35,517 bases of DNA from the NCBI GenBank assembly GCA_002721365.1, contig PBKC01000004.1:8230-43746 (forward strand), written 5' to 3'. The notes under the pieces were generated by a model. The model saw nothing but the letters and a program-made list of their open reading frames with translations, made no database searches and was not told where the DNA came from. This document shows, piece by piece, positions 1-7,309 of the stretch; the first letter of the stretch is position 1, and each line of letters begins with the position of its first letter. Origin of the DNA: Rhodospirillaceae bacterium. Its GTDB lineage: Bacteria > Pseudomonadota > Alphaproteobacteria > GCA-2721365. The position numbers and the translations under genes are program-made.

Positions 1-306
1 TCGTGCTGGGATGTCCTGCACGCCCGGTTCGCGACCAAGCGCATCAATCATTCCGTGGCGTTCCGGGATATGGACGCCTGCACCAATCAGGCGGAAAGCT
101 ACTTCTCCCGTCTCCGCCGCGCCGAGATCGGCACGCACCACCACATCTCAGGCCGATACCTGCATCAGTACGCCAGCGAAATGGCGTGGCGTGAGGATCA
201 TCGGCGGGAGCCGAACGGGTCGCAGTTCATGATGATGGCCGGTGCGGCGATGGCGCATCCGGTGTCGCGGCAGTGGGCCGGATACTGGCAGCGGAACGAG
301 GCATGA
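1..306 (+). CDS. IS1595/ISXO2-like transposase, C-terminal fragment
   Basis: The reading frame is open from the first base of the window to a TGA at 304-306, so the gene starts outside. The 101 visible residues match the end of ISXO2-type DDE transposases (IS1595 family). Recognisable pieces are CTNQAESYFSRLRRAEIG, then HHHISG, then EMAWRED, and a terminal HPVSRQWAGYWQR. This region contains the last catalytic acidic residue (the Glu of NQAES) and the HHH segment typical of the family. Such enzymes cut and paste the insertion sequence. Whether the element is intact cannot be told because its left part and terminal repeat lie outside. An ATG/GTG start inside this fragment would give only a non-functional stub. 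Confidence 0.8.
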   Translation, partial: SCWDVLHARFATKRINHSVAFRDMDACTNQAESYFSRLRRAEIGTHHHISGRYLHQYASEMAWREDHRREPNGSQFMMMAGAAMAHPVSRQWAGYWQRNEA

Positions 307-384
307 ACGCACCGGGAACGGCGCCAACGTTGACTCTTAGATCTGATAGGTAGAAAGTCGCCGCACGGTTGCAGACACGAAAAA

Positions 385-410
385 GGAAGCCGGACGGGAA
401 CCCGGCTTCC
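385..410 (+). terminator. Hairpin after the transposase
   Basis: A perfect 9-bp stem (385-393 pairs with 402-410) with an 8-nt loop is preceded by AAAA and followed by the moderately T-rich TAGTTCTGTT. It is likely an intrinsic terminator that insulates the transposase from the Bro-N gene. Confidence 0.6.
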
Positions 411-540
411 TAGTTCTGTTACCGCCTACGGCGACACCGCAGACGAGTCAACATGTTTCGCAAGCGCCATATGCCCACAGGACGGGTAGCTCGTCAACCG
501 GTGTCGCTTCCTCCATCCACGCAAAAGAGGAATGCGACCT

Positions 541-1302
541 ATGCAATTCCAGCTTCAGGTTTTCGAGTACCAGGACCGTAGCGAGTTCCGCATCATCGAC
601 CGCAACGGCGAGCCGTGGTTCGTCCTTTCGGACGTCTGTCGGGCGCTAGAGATCAAGAATCCGGGCGATGCTGCCGACAGGCTAGACGATGATGAAAAGG
701 GTATCGTTAATGCCGATACCCCTGGCGGCCGGCAGAACCTTTCCATCATCAACGAGTCCGGCCTCTACTCGCTGATTCTTACCAGCCGCAAGCCGGCGGC
801 GAAGCGGTTCAAGAAGTGGGTGACTTCGGAAGTCCTGCCGGCCATCCGCCGCACCGGCCGTTACGGCGTTGGCCGCACACCTGTGTTCGTGCGGCGGTTC
901 AACGACAATTGGGATCGCGTTTCGCCGGGATACTTCTCAGTGATCAGCGAGATTTTCATCCGCGTTATAGGGCGGCTGGAGTTCGTCGGCTACGTCATGC
1001 CTGATCGCGGCGACACGGGCCGAGAAATGCGCCCAGACATTAGCGTCGGGAAGACATTCCCAGCGTGGCTGGAGGCCAACTACCCTACTCTGGCCTCGAT
1101 GTATTCGACATACCTGCACCTTCTGCCTAACGGCGTGGAGTGCGAGGCGCGTCAGTACCAGAACGAGGTTCTGTTCGCGTTCATCGAATTCGTCGACCGC
1201 CACTGGATTCCGATCTACGCGGAGCAGTACTTCAAGAAGCGCGACCGCAAGGCGCTGTCATACCTGCCGAAGATTCTGCCGCCGCAGAAGAAGGCCGGCT
1301 AA
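541..1302 (+). CDS. Bro-N domain phage-type antirepressor
   Basis: The 253-residue protein begins with a BRO family N-terminal domain (roughly residues 5-110). Diagnostic segments are GEPWFVLSDVCRALEI, then NESGLYSLILTSRKPAAKRFKKWVTSEVLPAIRRTG. Bro-N domains are DNA-binding modules of phage antirepressors and related regulators. The C-terminal half (about 115-253) is not one I can name. It is rich in aromatic residues and ends in a basic stretch. The ATG at 541 is preferred because GAGGA at 527-531 lies 9 nt upstream. The ATG at 532, in the same frame, is only 1 nt from that site. The gene probably belongs to a prophage or genomic-island remnant with the neighbouring transposase. Its target is unknown. 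Confidence 0.8.
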   Translation: MQFQLQVFEYQDRSEFRIIDRNGEPWFVLSDVCRALEIKNPGDAADRLDDDEKGIVNADTPGGRQNLSIINESGLYSLILTSRKPAAKRFKKWVTSEVLPAIRRTGRYGVGRTPVFVRRFNDNWDRVSPGYFSVISEIFIRVIGRLEFVGYVMPDRGDTGREMRPDISVGKTFPAWLEANYPTLASMYSTYLHLLPNGVECEARQYQNEVLFAFIEFVDRHWIPIYAEQYFKKRDRKALSYLPKILPPQKKAG

Positions 1303-1315
1303 TCGCCAGTGAGGG

Positions 1316-1333
1316 GCGGGGCTTCGGCCCCGC
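1316..1333. terminator. Shared bidirectional terminator hairpin
   Basis: A 7-bp GC stem (1316-1322 with 1327-1333) closes on a stable TTCG tetraloop. It sits between two convergent genes and overlaps the last base of the minus-strand stop codon. There is no T-run, so it is a moderate candidate. Confidence 0.5.
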
Positions 1334-1770
1334 TACCCCACCAGCCTCCACGTCACCCGCTGGCCCGGCTTCCACTCTGACACGACCACACCGCGCTCTT
1401 TCAGCTTCCCAAGGGACTTCCGCACCCGCTTAGTGATCGTAGCGCCATAGCGCGGATCATCGGGGCTCCACCCTTTCCGTTCGCGCATCCCTGCTGCTAG
1501 GGCTTCTATGGTGATGCCGTCGGGATGCTGGCGAATCTGATCCAGTAGGAAGCGGGATAGCTCGCCCTTCTCGAACAGTTGCCCGACGCGAGGACGCCTC
1601 GGCAAGGCGCTGGTCTCGGGTGCGCCTTCATAGCCGAAGATGCGCATGCAGCCGTCGACGTGGGCCAGCTGGTCGTGGATCTTGGCGATCTGCTCTTCCA
1701 GAGCGTTGATCTGCCCTAAGAGTGTGGCGCGCTTGTCGATGAGCGCCGAGAGGACGTGAGATTGAGCCAT
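1333..1770 (-). CDS. Hypothetical protein with coiled coil and winged-helix-like region
   Basis: This 145-residue protein has no function I can name. The N-terminal 45 residues have a heptad-like pattern (IDKRATLLGQINALEEQIAK) consistent with a short coiled coil for dimerisation. The C-terminal 80 residues contain a pattern of helices followed by a basic stretch (TITKRVRKSLGKLKERGVV) and a final beta hairpin (VTWRLVG). That arrangement suggests a winged-helix DNA-binding fold. It is convergent with the Bro-N gene and is probably part of the same accessory patch. A regulator role is an inference from shape only. Confidence 0.65.
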   Translation of the reverse strand: MAQSHVLSALIDKRATLLGQINALEEQIAKIHDQLAHVDGCMRIFGYEGAPETSALPRRPRVGQLFEKGELSRFLLDQIRQHPDGITIEALAAGMRERKGWSPDDPRYGATITKRVRKSLGKLKERGVVVSEWKPGQRVTWRLVG

Positions 1771-1828
1771 CCCCGCATGGTAGCGGTCGTCCCGGTTCCA
1801 GCCGATGGCCGGCTAGGTGCGGTTGCTA

Positions 1829-1856
1829 CATAATGCCGCCTTTTTCCGGCATTATG
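1829..1856. repeat. 10-bp perfect inverted repeat
   Basis: CATAATGCCG at 1829-1838 is repeated inverted as CGGCATTATG at 1847-1856 around an 8-nt pyrimidine spacer (CCTTTTTC). The arm/spacer geometry resembles tyrosine-recombinase core sites or a regulator operator. It lies about 60 nt upstream of the minus-strand hypothetical gene, at the edge between accessory and core-like genes. Confidence 0.6.
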
Positions 1857-1953
1857 GCGCAAGCACACCAGCGACAACTACTCTCCCGCTGAAGTCTACG
1901 AGAGCCGCCCTTGCGGCCCCGGCATCCCCCGCATGCTAACGCATCGCTGGTAA

Positions 1954-2012
1954 CCGGGTGCCGTGCGAGCTACTTAACATCTTCGGGAAGTAGCCGACGC
2001 CCGGGACACGGC
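1954..2012 (+). ncRNA. Possible structured 5' leader of the efflux operon
   Basis: Two nested stems can form: GCCGTG 1960-1965 with CACGGC 2007-2012, and inside it GCTACTT 1969-1975 with AAGTAGC 1988-1994. GC-rich blocks CCGGG and CCCGG offer a further or alternative pairing. The segment ends about 70 nt before the EmrA-like start. It could be a regulatory leader. I do not recognise it as any known riboswitch class. Confidence 0.25.
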
Positions 2013-2082
2013 GCGGCATAGCGTCCGGGCGCCAGTCCGGTCACAATCCTCCTATTGCTTGTCGCGTCCGTCCGTGGGGAAG

Positions 2083-3231
2083 ATGAAACTTCGTACCGCG
2101 TTGTTCACCGCTGTTCTGGGCGCCGCCTTGCTGCTCGCCGGTGTTTTCGGCGTCTCATGGTGGCTCAACCACCGGCATCTCGTGACGACCGACAACGCCT
2201 ATGTCAAAGCCAGCATCACCGTCATCAGCCCGAAGATCGAGGGCTATGTCGAAGAGGTCGACGTCCTCAGCAACACCCCGGTACGGAAGGGCGAATTGCT
2301 GGTGAAGTTCGATGCCGAGCCGTTCGAGGCCGCGGTGGCGGCCGCCCGGGCCGACGTCGAATCGGCGCAGGCCTCGATCGCCGCCGCAGAGGCCGAAGCC
2401 GCCGCGGCCGCGGCCGCAGTCGACAATGCCCGGGACCGCTATTCCTTGCAGAAGGCGCTGATCCGTCAGGACCAGGCATCGGTGGAGGCCGCCAGGGCGC
2501 GCGCCGAACAGGCCGCGCGCGACCTCGACCGCTATCAGTCGTTGCTCGACCGCAAGGTCGGCACCGAGCAGCGTTACGAGCAGGCGGTGACCGAAGATCA
2601 GCTCGCCCGCGCCGAGCGCCAGCGGGCGCAGGCGGCGCTGGAAGCGGGCCGCGAGCAGCTCTCGGTGCTGGAAAGCGAGATCAAGCGCCTCCAGGCGGTG
2701 GCCAAGCAGGCGGAGGCCCAGGTGGCGCAGGCCAAGGCCCAGCTTCTCCGCGATCAGGCACGGCTGGAGCAGGCCGAGATCGAGCTGTCGCACACCAATG
2801 TCGTGTCGCCGATCGACGGCGTCGCCGGCAACCGGATCGTCGAGCCGGGGGTCTACATGGAAGCCGGCTGGCCGATGGTCTCGATCGTTCCGCTGGACGG
2901 CGTCTGGGTCGTCGCCAACTTCAAGGAAACCCAGCTTACCGACGTTCGCGTCGGGCAGACGGTGACAATGACCGTCGACGCCTTTCCCGGCGTCGAGATC
3001 GTTGGCAGGGTCCTCAGCCTCGCTCCGGCCAGCGCGTCGGAGTTCAGTCTGCTGCCGCCCCAGAACGCCAGCGGCAATTTCGTGAAGGTCGTGCAGCGCG
3101 TGCCGGTGAAGATCACCTTCGACATTCCCGACGAGATCCTCGGCCGGTTGGTTCCCGGCATGTCGGTGATCGCCACCATCGACACCGCCTCGGGCGGTGA
3201 CGGCGCCGCACTCGCCAGCGCACGCGACTGA
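2083..3231 (+). CDS. EmrA-like membrane fusion (HlyD family) efflux subunit
   Basis: This 382-residue periplasmic adaptor would link an inner-membrane MFS pump to an outer-membrane channel. One N-terminal membrane anchor (about residues 6-26) is followed by a lipoyl-like segment (VISPKIEGYVEEVDV). A long Ala/Glu/Gln-rich coiled-coil hairpin comes next (about 85-225). The second lipoyl half and beta-barrel follow (TNVVSPIDGVAGNRIVEPG, VVANFKETQL). The ATG at 2083 places the anchor at the very N-terminus, but its GGGGA is only 2 nt away. In-frame GTG 2074 and TTG 2059 are alternatives with no ribosome site. The next gene, an EmrB-type transporter, starts 24 nt downstream. The drug or metabolite exported is not shown by the sequence. 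Confidence 0.88.
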   Translation: MKLRTALFTAVLGAALLLAGVFGVSWWLNHRHLVTTDNAYVKASITVISPKIEGYVEEVDVLSNTPVRKGELLVKFDAEPFEAAVAAARADVESAQASIAAAEAEAAAAAAAVDNARDRYSLQKALIRQDQASVEAARARAEQAARDLDRYQSLLDRKVGTEQRYEQAVTEDQLARAERQRAQAALEAGREQLSVLESEIKRLQAVAKQAEAQVAQAKAQLLRDQARLEQAEIELSHTNVVSPIDGVAGNRIVEPGVYMEAGWPMVSIVPLDGVWVVANFKETQLTDVRVGQTVTMTVDAFPGVEIVGRVLSLAPASASEFSLLPPQNASGNFVKVVQRVPVKITFDIPDEILGRLVPGMSVIATIDTASGGDGAALASARD

Positions 3232-3255
3232 CGGCCCGCACCGGGCCCTCACGGC

Positions 3256-4854
3256 GTGAGCACCCAAGACACGACCGACTCCGCCGAGACCACCGGCAGC
3301 GGTGAGCTGCCCGACGACAGGCCCGATCCGACCTTCCGCGAGGTCGTCGCATTCTACGCGATGGTCGTCGGCATGTTCCTGGCGCTGGTCAACGTGCAGA
3401 TCGTCGGCAGTTCCTTCCGCCAGATCCAGGGCGGCCTCTCGGCGGGGCCGGAGGAGGTCAGCTGGCTGATGACCGCCTACCTGATCGCGGAGGTGGTGAT
3501 GATCCCGCTGTCGGGCTGGCTGACCCAGGTGATGTCGACCCGCTGGCCGTTCACCGCCTGCATGGGCGGGTTCACTGTCGCCTCTCTCGCCAGCGCGCTC
3601 ACCTGGAACATCGAATCGATGATCGTCTGCCGGGCGCTCCAGGGCTTCACCGGCGGTGCTCTCCTGCCCATGGTCTTCGGCACCCTGTTCACCCTGTTTC
3701 CGGCGCGCAAGCAGGAGATGGCGACGATTCTGGTGGGCATCGTCGGCACCACCGCGCCGGCGCTGGGCCCCAGCCTGGGTGGCTGGATCAGCGAGTACAT
3801 GTCATGGCACTGGCTGTTCCTGCTGAACGTGCCGCCCGGCATCGTCATCACCGTGGTGATCGCGTCGGTCGTCCGCTTCGACCGGCCCAACCCCTCGCTG
3901 CTCAGGAACATCGACTTCATCGGCATCAGCCTCGTCGCCGTGACCCTGGCGACGCTGCTGGTGGTGGTGCAGGAGGGGCGACGCGAGGGCTGGTTCGAGT
4001 CCGACTACATCCGCACGCTTTCGGTCATCTCGGCGGTCGCTTTCGTCCTGTTCCTGTGGCGGGAGTTGACCGCGCGCCATCCGGTGGTCGACCTCCGGGC
4101 CTTTACCGACCGGAACTTCCTGATCGGAACCTTCTTCGTCTTCGTCTTCGGAGCGGGGATCTATGGGCCGGTGTTCGCCCTGCCGCTGTTCCTGGCCCAG
4201 GTGCGCGACCTCGGCAGCCTGCAGATCGGGCTGATCGTCTTCGTGATCGGTGTGTTCCAGATGCTGTCGGGGATCGTCGTCTACTTCATGCTCAAGTTCA
4301 TGCGGCGGCGCCACATCGTCTTCGTCGGCGTCGTGATGATGGCCTACGGCACCTACCTCCAGGCGCAACTGACGATCGATACCGGCTTCGAGGAGCTGTT
4401 CGTTCCGCAGATGATACGCGGGCTGGCGGCGCAGATGGTGTTTCTGCCGCTGGTCAACCTCGCTCTGGGAAGGCTTCCTGCGTCCAGGGTGCGGAACGGG
4501 TCGGGGCTGTTCAACCTGACGCAGCGCCTGGGTGCGGCGATCGGGATCGCGGTGGCGAGCGCAATGCTTCAGGTCCGTGCCGAGCACCACTATGCCCGGC
4601 TGATGGAGGTGCTGCCGCGCGGCGACATCGCCGTGCAGCCGATCTCCCGGAAGCTCCATATCCTGTTCGAAAGCCGCTTCGGCGACTCGCCGACGCTCGA
4701 CCGGGTGGTCACCCAGTTCATGATCCAGACCACTCAGCGCGAGGCGCTGATCCTGGCATTCAACGACGTGATGCTGGCGATCGCCGTGCTGATCGCCGCC
4801 TCGATCATGGTCCTGCCGGCGATCCGGGGCCTCGACCGGCCCAAGGGGACGTGA
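3256..4854 (+). CDS. EmrB/QacA-type MFS drug transporter (DHA2 family)
   Basis: This 532-residue, 14-helix major facilitator proton antiporter pairs with the upstream EmrA-like adaptor. Family motifs are present: QIVGSSFRQIQGGL near helix 1, LIAEVVMIPLSGWLTQV (motif A-like), RALQGFTGGALLPM in helix 4, and the antiporter motif C as GTTAPALGPSLGGWI in helix 5. Long hydrophobic segments continue to residue ~525. The start is GTG at 3256, chosen because a later ATG (3361) would remove part of helix 1; no good ribosome site is seen. The soluble N-terminal 30 residues are acidic and low in complexity. The substrate is unknown. Confidence 0.9.
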   Translation: MSTQDTTDSAETTGSGELPDDRPDPTFREVVAFYAMVVGMFLALVNVQIVGSSFRQIQGGLSAGPEEVSWLMTAYLIAEVVMIPLSGWLTQVMSTRWPFTACMGGFTVASLASALTWNIESMIVCRALQGFTGGALLPMVFGTLFTLFPARKQEMATILVGIVGTTAPALGPSLGGWISEYMSWHWLFLLNVPPGIVITVVIASVVRFDRPNPSLLRNIDFIGISLVAVTLATLLVVVQEGRREGWFESDYIRTLSVISAVAFVLFLWRELTARHPVVDLRAFTDRNFLIGTFFVFVFGAGIYGPVFALPLFLAQVRDLGSLQIGLIVFVIGVFQMLSGIVVYFMLKFMRRRHIVFVGVVMMAYGTYLQAQLTIDTGFEELFVPQMIRGLAAQMVFLPLVNLALGRLPASRVRNGSGLFNLTQRLGAAIGIAVASAMLQVRAEHHYARLMEVLPRGDIAVQPISRKLHILFESRFGDSPTLDRVVTQFMIQTTQREALILAFNDVMLAIAVLIAASIMVLPAIRGLDRPKGT

Positions 4855-4888
4855 CGGAGGATCGCGTCCTGCCCCGTCCCGAAAGCAG

Positions 4889-4917
4889 AAACGCCCCGCG
4901 CGCTGCGCAGGGCGTTT
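4889..4917. terminator. Intrinsic terminator after the efflux operon
   Basis: A perfect 8-bp stem AAACGCCC / GGGCGTTT (4889-4896 with 4910-4917) encloses a GC-rich loop and is followed by CCTCTCCCT. The AAA/TTT ends make it usable in both directions, so it may also stop the leftward pqqA transcript. Confidence 0.7.
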
Positions 4918-5013
4918 CCTCTCCCTCGCGGGAGCGCTTAGCTCGAAACCATCCAGAATCGGGACGCTAGCGCTGTCCTATCGATCGGTGGTTCCTGATA
5001 CGCAAAAGGCCGA

Positions 5014-5088
5014 TTAGAGGTCGGCGCAGGCGTAGCAGTTGATCTCGAGACCGACAGCAACCTCAGTAACGACAGGCTTCGTCCACAT
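5014..5088 (-). CDS. pqqA: PqqA, PQQ precursor peptide
   Basis: A 24-residue open frame on the minus strand begins MWTKPVVTEV and ends NCYACADL. It contains the GLEINCY core. The E-x3-Y pair (Glu15 and Tyr19) is the pair that the radical SAM enzyme PqqE cross-links to build pyrroloquinoline quinone. Length (PqqA is usually 22-29 residues), the MWTKP start and the E-x3-Y spacing all fit. A good ribosome site (GGGAGA, reverse complement of 5095-5100) precedes the ATG. The gene follows a LysR regulator on the same strand. No pqqB-E genes follow; downstream lies the convergent efflux operon. The cross-linked Tyr is flanked by cysteines at 18 and 21, which differs from the PqqA peptides I know best. 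It is likely a detached or extra pqqA copy. Confidence 0.88.
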   Translation of the reverse strand: MWTKPVVTEVAVGLEINCYACADL

Positions 5089-5154
5089 GGTGTTTCTCCC
5101 TTTGCGATTGGAGTCTGACGACCGTAGTCGCCCCTAACCATGGACAAGATAGCG

Positions 5155-5172
5155 TGCACCGGAAGGGGTGCA
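5155..5172. promoter_or_regulatory. Inverted repeat upstream of pqqA
   Basis: TGCACC (5155-5160) and GGTGCA (5167-5172) form a 6-bp inverted repeat in the 141-nt space between the LysR gene and pqqA. It could be an operator or 5' leader hairpin. Confidence 0.3.
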
Positions 5173-5175
5173 TTC

Positions 5176-5188
5176 TATAAGCGTTATA
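5176..5188. promoter_or_regulatory. Candidate LysR box (T-N11-A) upstream of pqqA
   Basis: TATAA-GCG-TTATA is an inverted repeat that fits the T-N11-A consensus of LysR-type binding sites. It lies in the only sizeable gap between the LysR gene and pqqA and is markedly more AT-rich than its surroundings. A minus-strand -10-like TATAGAAT overlaps it. Binding by the adjacent LysR protein is an inference. Confidence 0.4.
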
Positions 5189-5229
5189 ATCATTTCCTAT
5201 CGGCCCTTATTGCCCCGCAATTCCTTGAT

Positions 5230-6186
5230 TTACAACGCTTTCATCAAGGGCGGGCCCGGTTCGATATGGGGCAGGGCAATATCGTCGCCGGTTTCCCTCA
5301 AATGCCGCAGGCAGCTCGCGAACGGCTCCACACGGACGTATTGCGACGGCGTCAGGGCGACGAGACGGCGGTCGGGCAGGCTGGTTCGATAAAGGGTCAC
5401 GTCGTAGGACTGATCGGCGCCCACGCAGGCGGTGAGCGCCGGCACGACGGCCACGCCCAACCCTTCCTGGACCATCGACAGCGCGACTTCGTAGGTGCGG
5501 GTCTGGCCGATGACGCGGTAATGGGGCAGGACCTTCTGGTACCAAGCTTCGATCCGCCGTTTGTGCTGGCTGCCGAAATTGAACTGGATGGTACTGTTCA
5601 CCACCGCTCGGTCCGGCTCGGCGAGATCGGCCTCGACATCGTTGACTTGGGCCAGGTCTATGCCGCGCGGAACAGCCAGCACGTACGGGTCGCTGAAGAC
5701 CTCGGTCTGGTGGAAGGAGACGCTGCTGCTGGCGATCGAGTCCGTGGCGAGGATCGCCATCGTCAGCCGCCGGCCGTAGAGCAGCTCCAGCGCCTCGGCC
5801 GGCGCGGTCTCGTGGATGTCGACCTCGACCTCCGGGAACTCGGCGCTCAGCCGGTGCATGGCGCGCGGCAGGAGGATGCGGGCGATCGAGCTCAACGCGC
5901 CGACCGCGATCACCCCGCGCGTCCCCTCGGCGAACTCCTTCAGGCCGACCAGGGTTTCGTCGACGCTGGACAGGATCAGCTCGGCTTTTCGCGACAGGAA
6001 TATCCCGGCGTCGGTGAGTTCGAGTTCGTTCCGGTTGCGGTTGAAAAGCTGCGTTCCGACGTCGTCCTCCAGCTTCGATATCTGCTGCGACAGCGACGGC
6101 TGCGCCAAGCCCAGCACCTTGCTGGCCTTGGTGAAGGAGCGGGCATGGGCGACCGCCCAGAAGATGCGAAGTTGATGAAGGGTCAT
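5230..6186 (-). CDS. LysR-type transcriptional regulator
   Basis: This 318-residue protein has the N-terminal LysR winged helix-turn-helix (residues ~1-60: LHQLRIFWAVAHARSFTKAS, then LAQPSLSQQISKLEDDVG). The remainder is a periplasmic-binding-like effector domain (GVIAVGALSSIARILLPRAM; late glycine-rich VQEGLGVAVVPAL). ATG 6186 is preferred because it puts the helix-turn-helix at the expected distance from the start. A longer frame to TTG 6252 adds 22 residues with no family match. The gene is tandem with pqqA (141 nt downstream, same strand), so control of pqqA or of cofactor supply is plausible but unproven. The effector molecule is unknown. Confidence 0.9.
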   Translation of the reverse strand: MTLHQLRIFWAVAHARSFTKASKVLGLAQPSLSQQISKLEDDVGTQLFNRNRNELELTDAGIFLSRKAELILSSVDETLVGLKEFAEGTRGVIAVGALSSIARILLPRAMHRLSAEFPEVEVDIHETAPAEALELLYGRRLTMAILATDSIASSSVSFHQTEVFSDPYVLAVPRGIDLAQVNDVEADLAEPDRAVVNSTIQFNFGSQHKRRIEAWYQKVLPHYRVIGQTRTYEVALSMVQEGLGVAVVPALTACVGADQSYDVTLYRTSLPDRRLVALTPSQYVRVEPFASCLRHLRETGDDIALPHIEPGPPLMKAL

Positions 6187-6295
6187 GGTCGGCGCCGGGG
6201 CCGCCTCGAATTGGAACGACTCAAAAAAAGAACCGGGAGACAGTACGGCCAAGATTGGTTGATTTGCAACGCCATTGCCCGGTCTCCCGAGCGCG

Positions 6296-7255
6296 TCAGG
6301 GTTCGCTCTCTCCGCCGGCGGACCCTTTGCGGGCGAGCACCCGGTAGGCGACCAAGTCGCCCGAGTCGATGAGGCCGAGGCGCCTGAGCCACAGTTCGCC
6401 TTCGGCCAGAATGTTCATGGCCGTGCTGCGGTCGAGGCCACCTGTCAGGTCCTGGGCGAAGCGCGCCCAGGCGCCGAGGATCAGGCGGCGAAGTTCGTCG
6501 GTCACCTCGGCCGTGACCCGGACGTCGAAGCCGATTTCGCCGAGGCAGCTCGTGGTCTGCGACAGCGTCCACGGGGTCGCCTGCTCGGCCGTTTGCCAGC
6601 GGGCGAGATCCGGATTTGTCGATTGCGGCTTCACCATCATCAGTTCGGTGAACAGCAGGTCGCCGCCGGTCCGAAGCGCACGGAAGATCGCGCGGTAGAG
6701 GGCTTCCTTCTCCGCGATGCGGAAGAAGGTCTGACGGGCGTAGGCGGCGTCGATCGAGCCGGGGTCGAGCCCGAGGTCCGGCGGCGTGAAGGGACGGACC
6801 GGGGCGCTTTCCGCCTGTCCTGCGTCTGTCGAGCGGCGCATGCCGACTTGGGCCAGGATCGGATCGCTTTCCAGCCCGATCACCGATGCGCCGGTCTTCG
6901 CGGCGACGATGCGGGCATTGCCGCCCAGGCCGGCGCCGATCTCGATCACCGTCATGCCGGGCATCAGGCGAAGGGGCGCGACCAGCTTTTCCATGTAGGC
7001 GGGGTCCGACGGAGCGACGAGACCGGAGCCGAACAGGCGTTCGGCGACGGCGATCCGAGTCTCCGACCAGCCGACGGGCGGCGGTGGATGAATGTCGTCC
7101 TCGGCCTTCTCGGCCGCCGGCTGTCTGGATTGCGGTGCGGAAGTGGTCGCCGGCCTCGGCGCTTCGTCCTGCGGCGCTCGGGCCGGTTTCTCCATGCGCC
7201 GGAACATCGCCATCAGTCGTGCAGCGAAGCCGGGGTCGTTGGCTGGTTCGGCCAC
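6296..7255 (-). CDS. Class I SAM-dependent methyltransferase
   Basis: This 319-residue protein has a variable Pro/Ala-rich N-terminus (to ~residue 60) and then a Rossmann-type methyltransferase core. Motif I is VIEIGAGLGGNAR (about 103-115), and an acidic residue at the end of strand 2 (VIGLESDP) would bind the SAM ribose. GGDLLFTELMM fits the post-II region. The nearest family descriptions are small-molecule methyltransferases, but the substrate cannot be read from sequence. It starts with GTG, 54 nt after the membrane fusion gene of the type I exporter, and shares its strand, so it is probably the last gene of that operon. An internal ATG at 7213 is an alternative start. Confidence 0.8.
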   Translation of the reverse strand: MAEPANDPGFAARLMAMFRRMEKPARAPQDEAPRPATTSAPQSRQPAAEKAEDDIHPPPPVGWSETRIAVAERLFGSGLVAPSDPAYMEKLVAPLRLMPGMTVIEIGAGLGGNARIVAAKTGASVIGLESDPILAQVGMRRSTDAGQAESAPVRPFTPPDLGLDPGSIDAAYARQTFFRIAEKEALYRAIFRALRTGGDLLFTELMMVKPQSTNPDLARWQTAEQATPWTLSQTTSCLGEIGFDVRVTAEVTDELRRLILGAWARFAQDLTGGLDRSTAMNILAEGELWLRRLGLIDSGDLVAYRVLARKGSAGGESEP

Positions 7256-7309
7256 GGGAGTGTCGATCGCGGTCAGCGGTGATTGGCGGTCATGGCGGGC
7301 CCGGAGCGG

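Larger units (their letters stand above)
1771..2082. other. Non-coding gap between accessory patch and efflux operon
   Basis: About 310 nt carry no convincing reading frame. The gap contains a 10-bp palindrome (1829-1856) and a foldable segment (about 1950-2012) described separately. It must also hold promoters for both the leftward hypothetical gene and the rightward efflux genes, but I see no clear -35/-10 pair. Confidence 0.5.

Noticed and set aside
1954..2012. Known riboswitch in the efflux leader (guanidine-I, TPP, cobalamin, SAM-type)
   Set aside because: None of the conserved core blocks of these classes that I can recall is present; only generic stems are seen.
2055..3200. 381-codon frame overlapping the EmrA-like gene in another frame, and a 370-codon minus frame
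   Set aside because: Both are Gly/Arg-rich shadows produced by the Ala-rich coiled coil of the EmrA-like protein.
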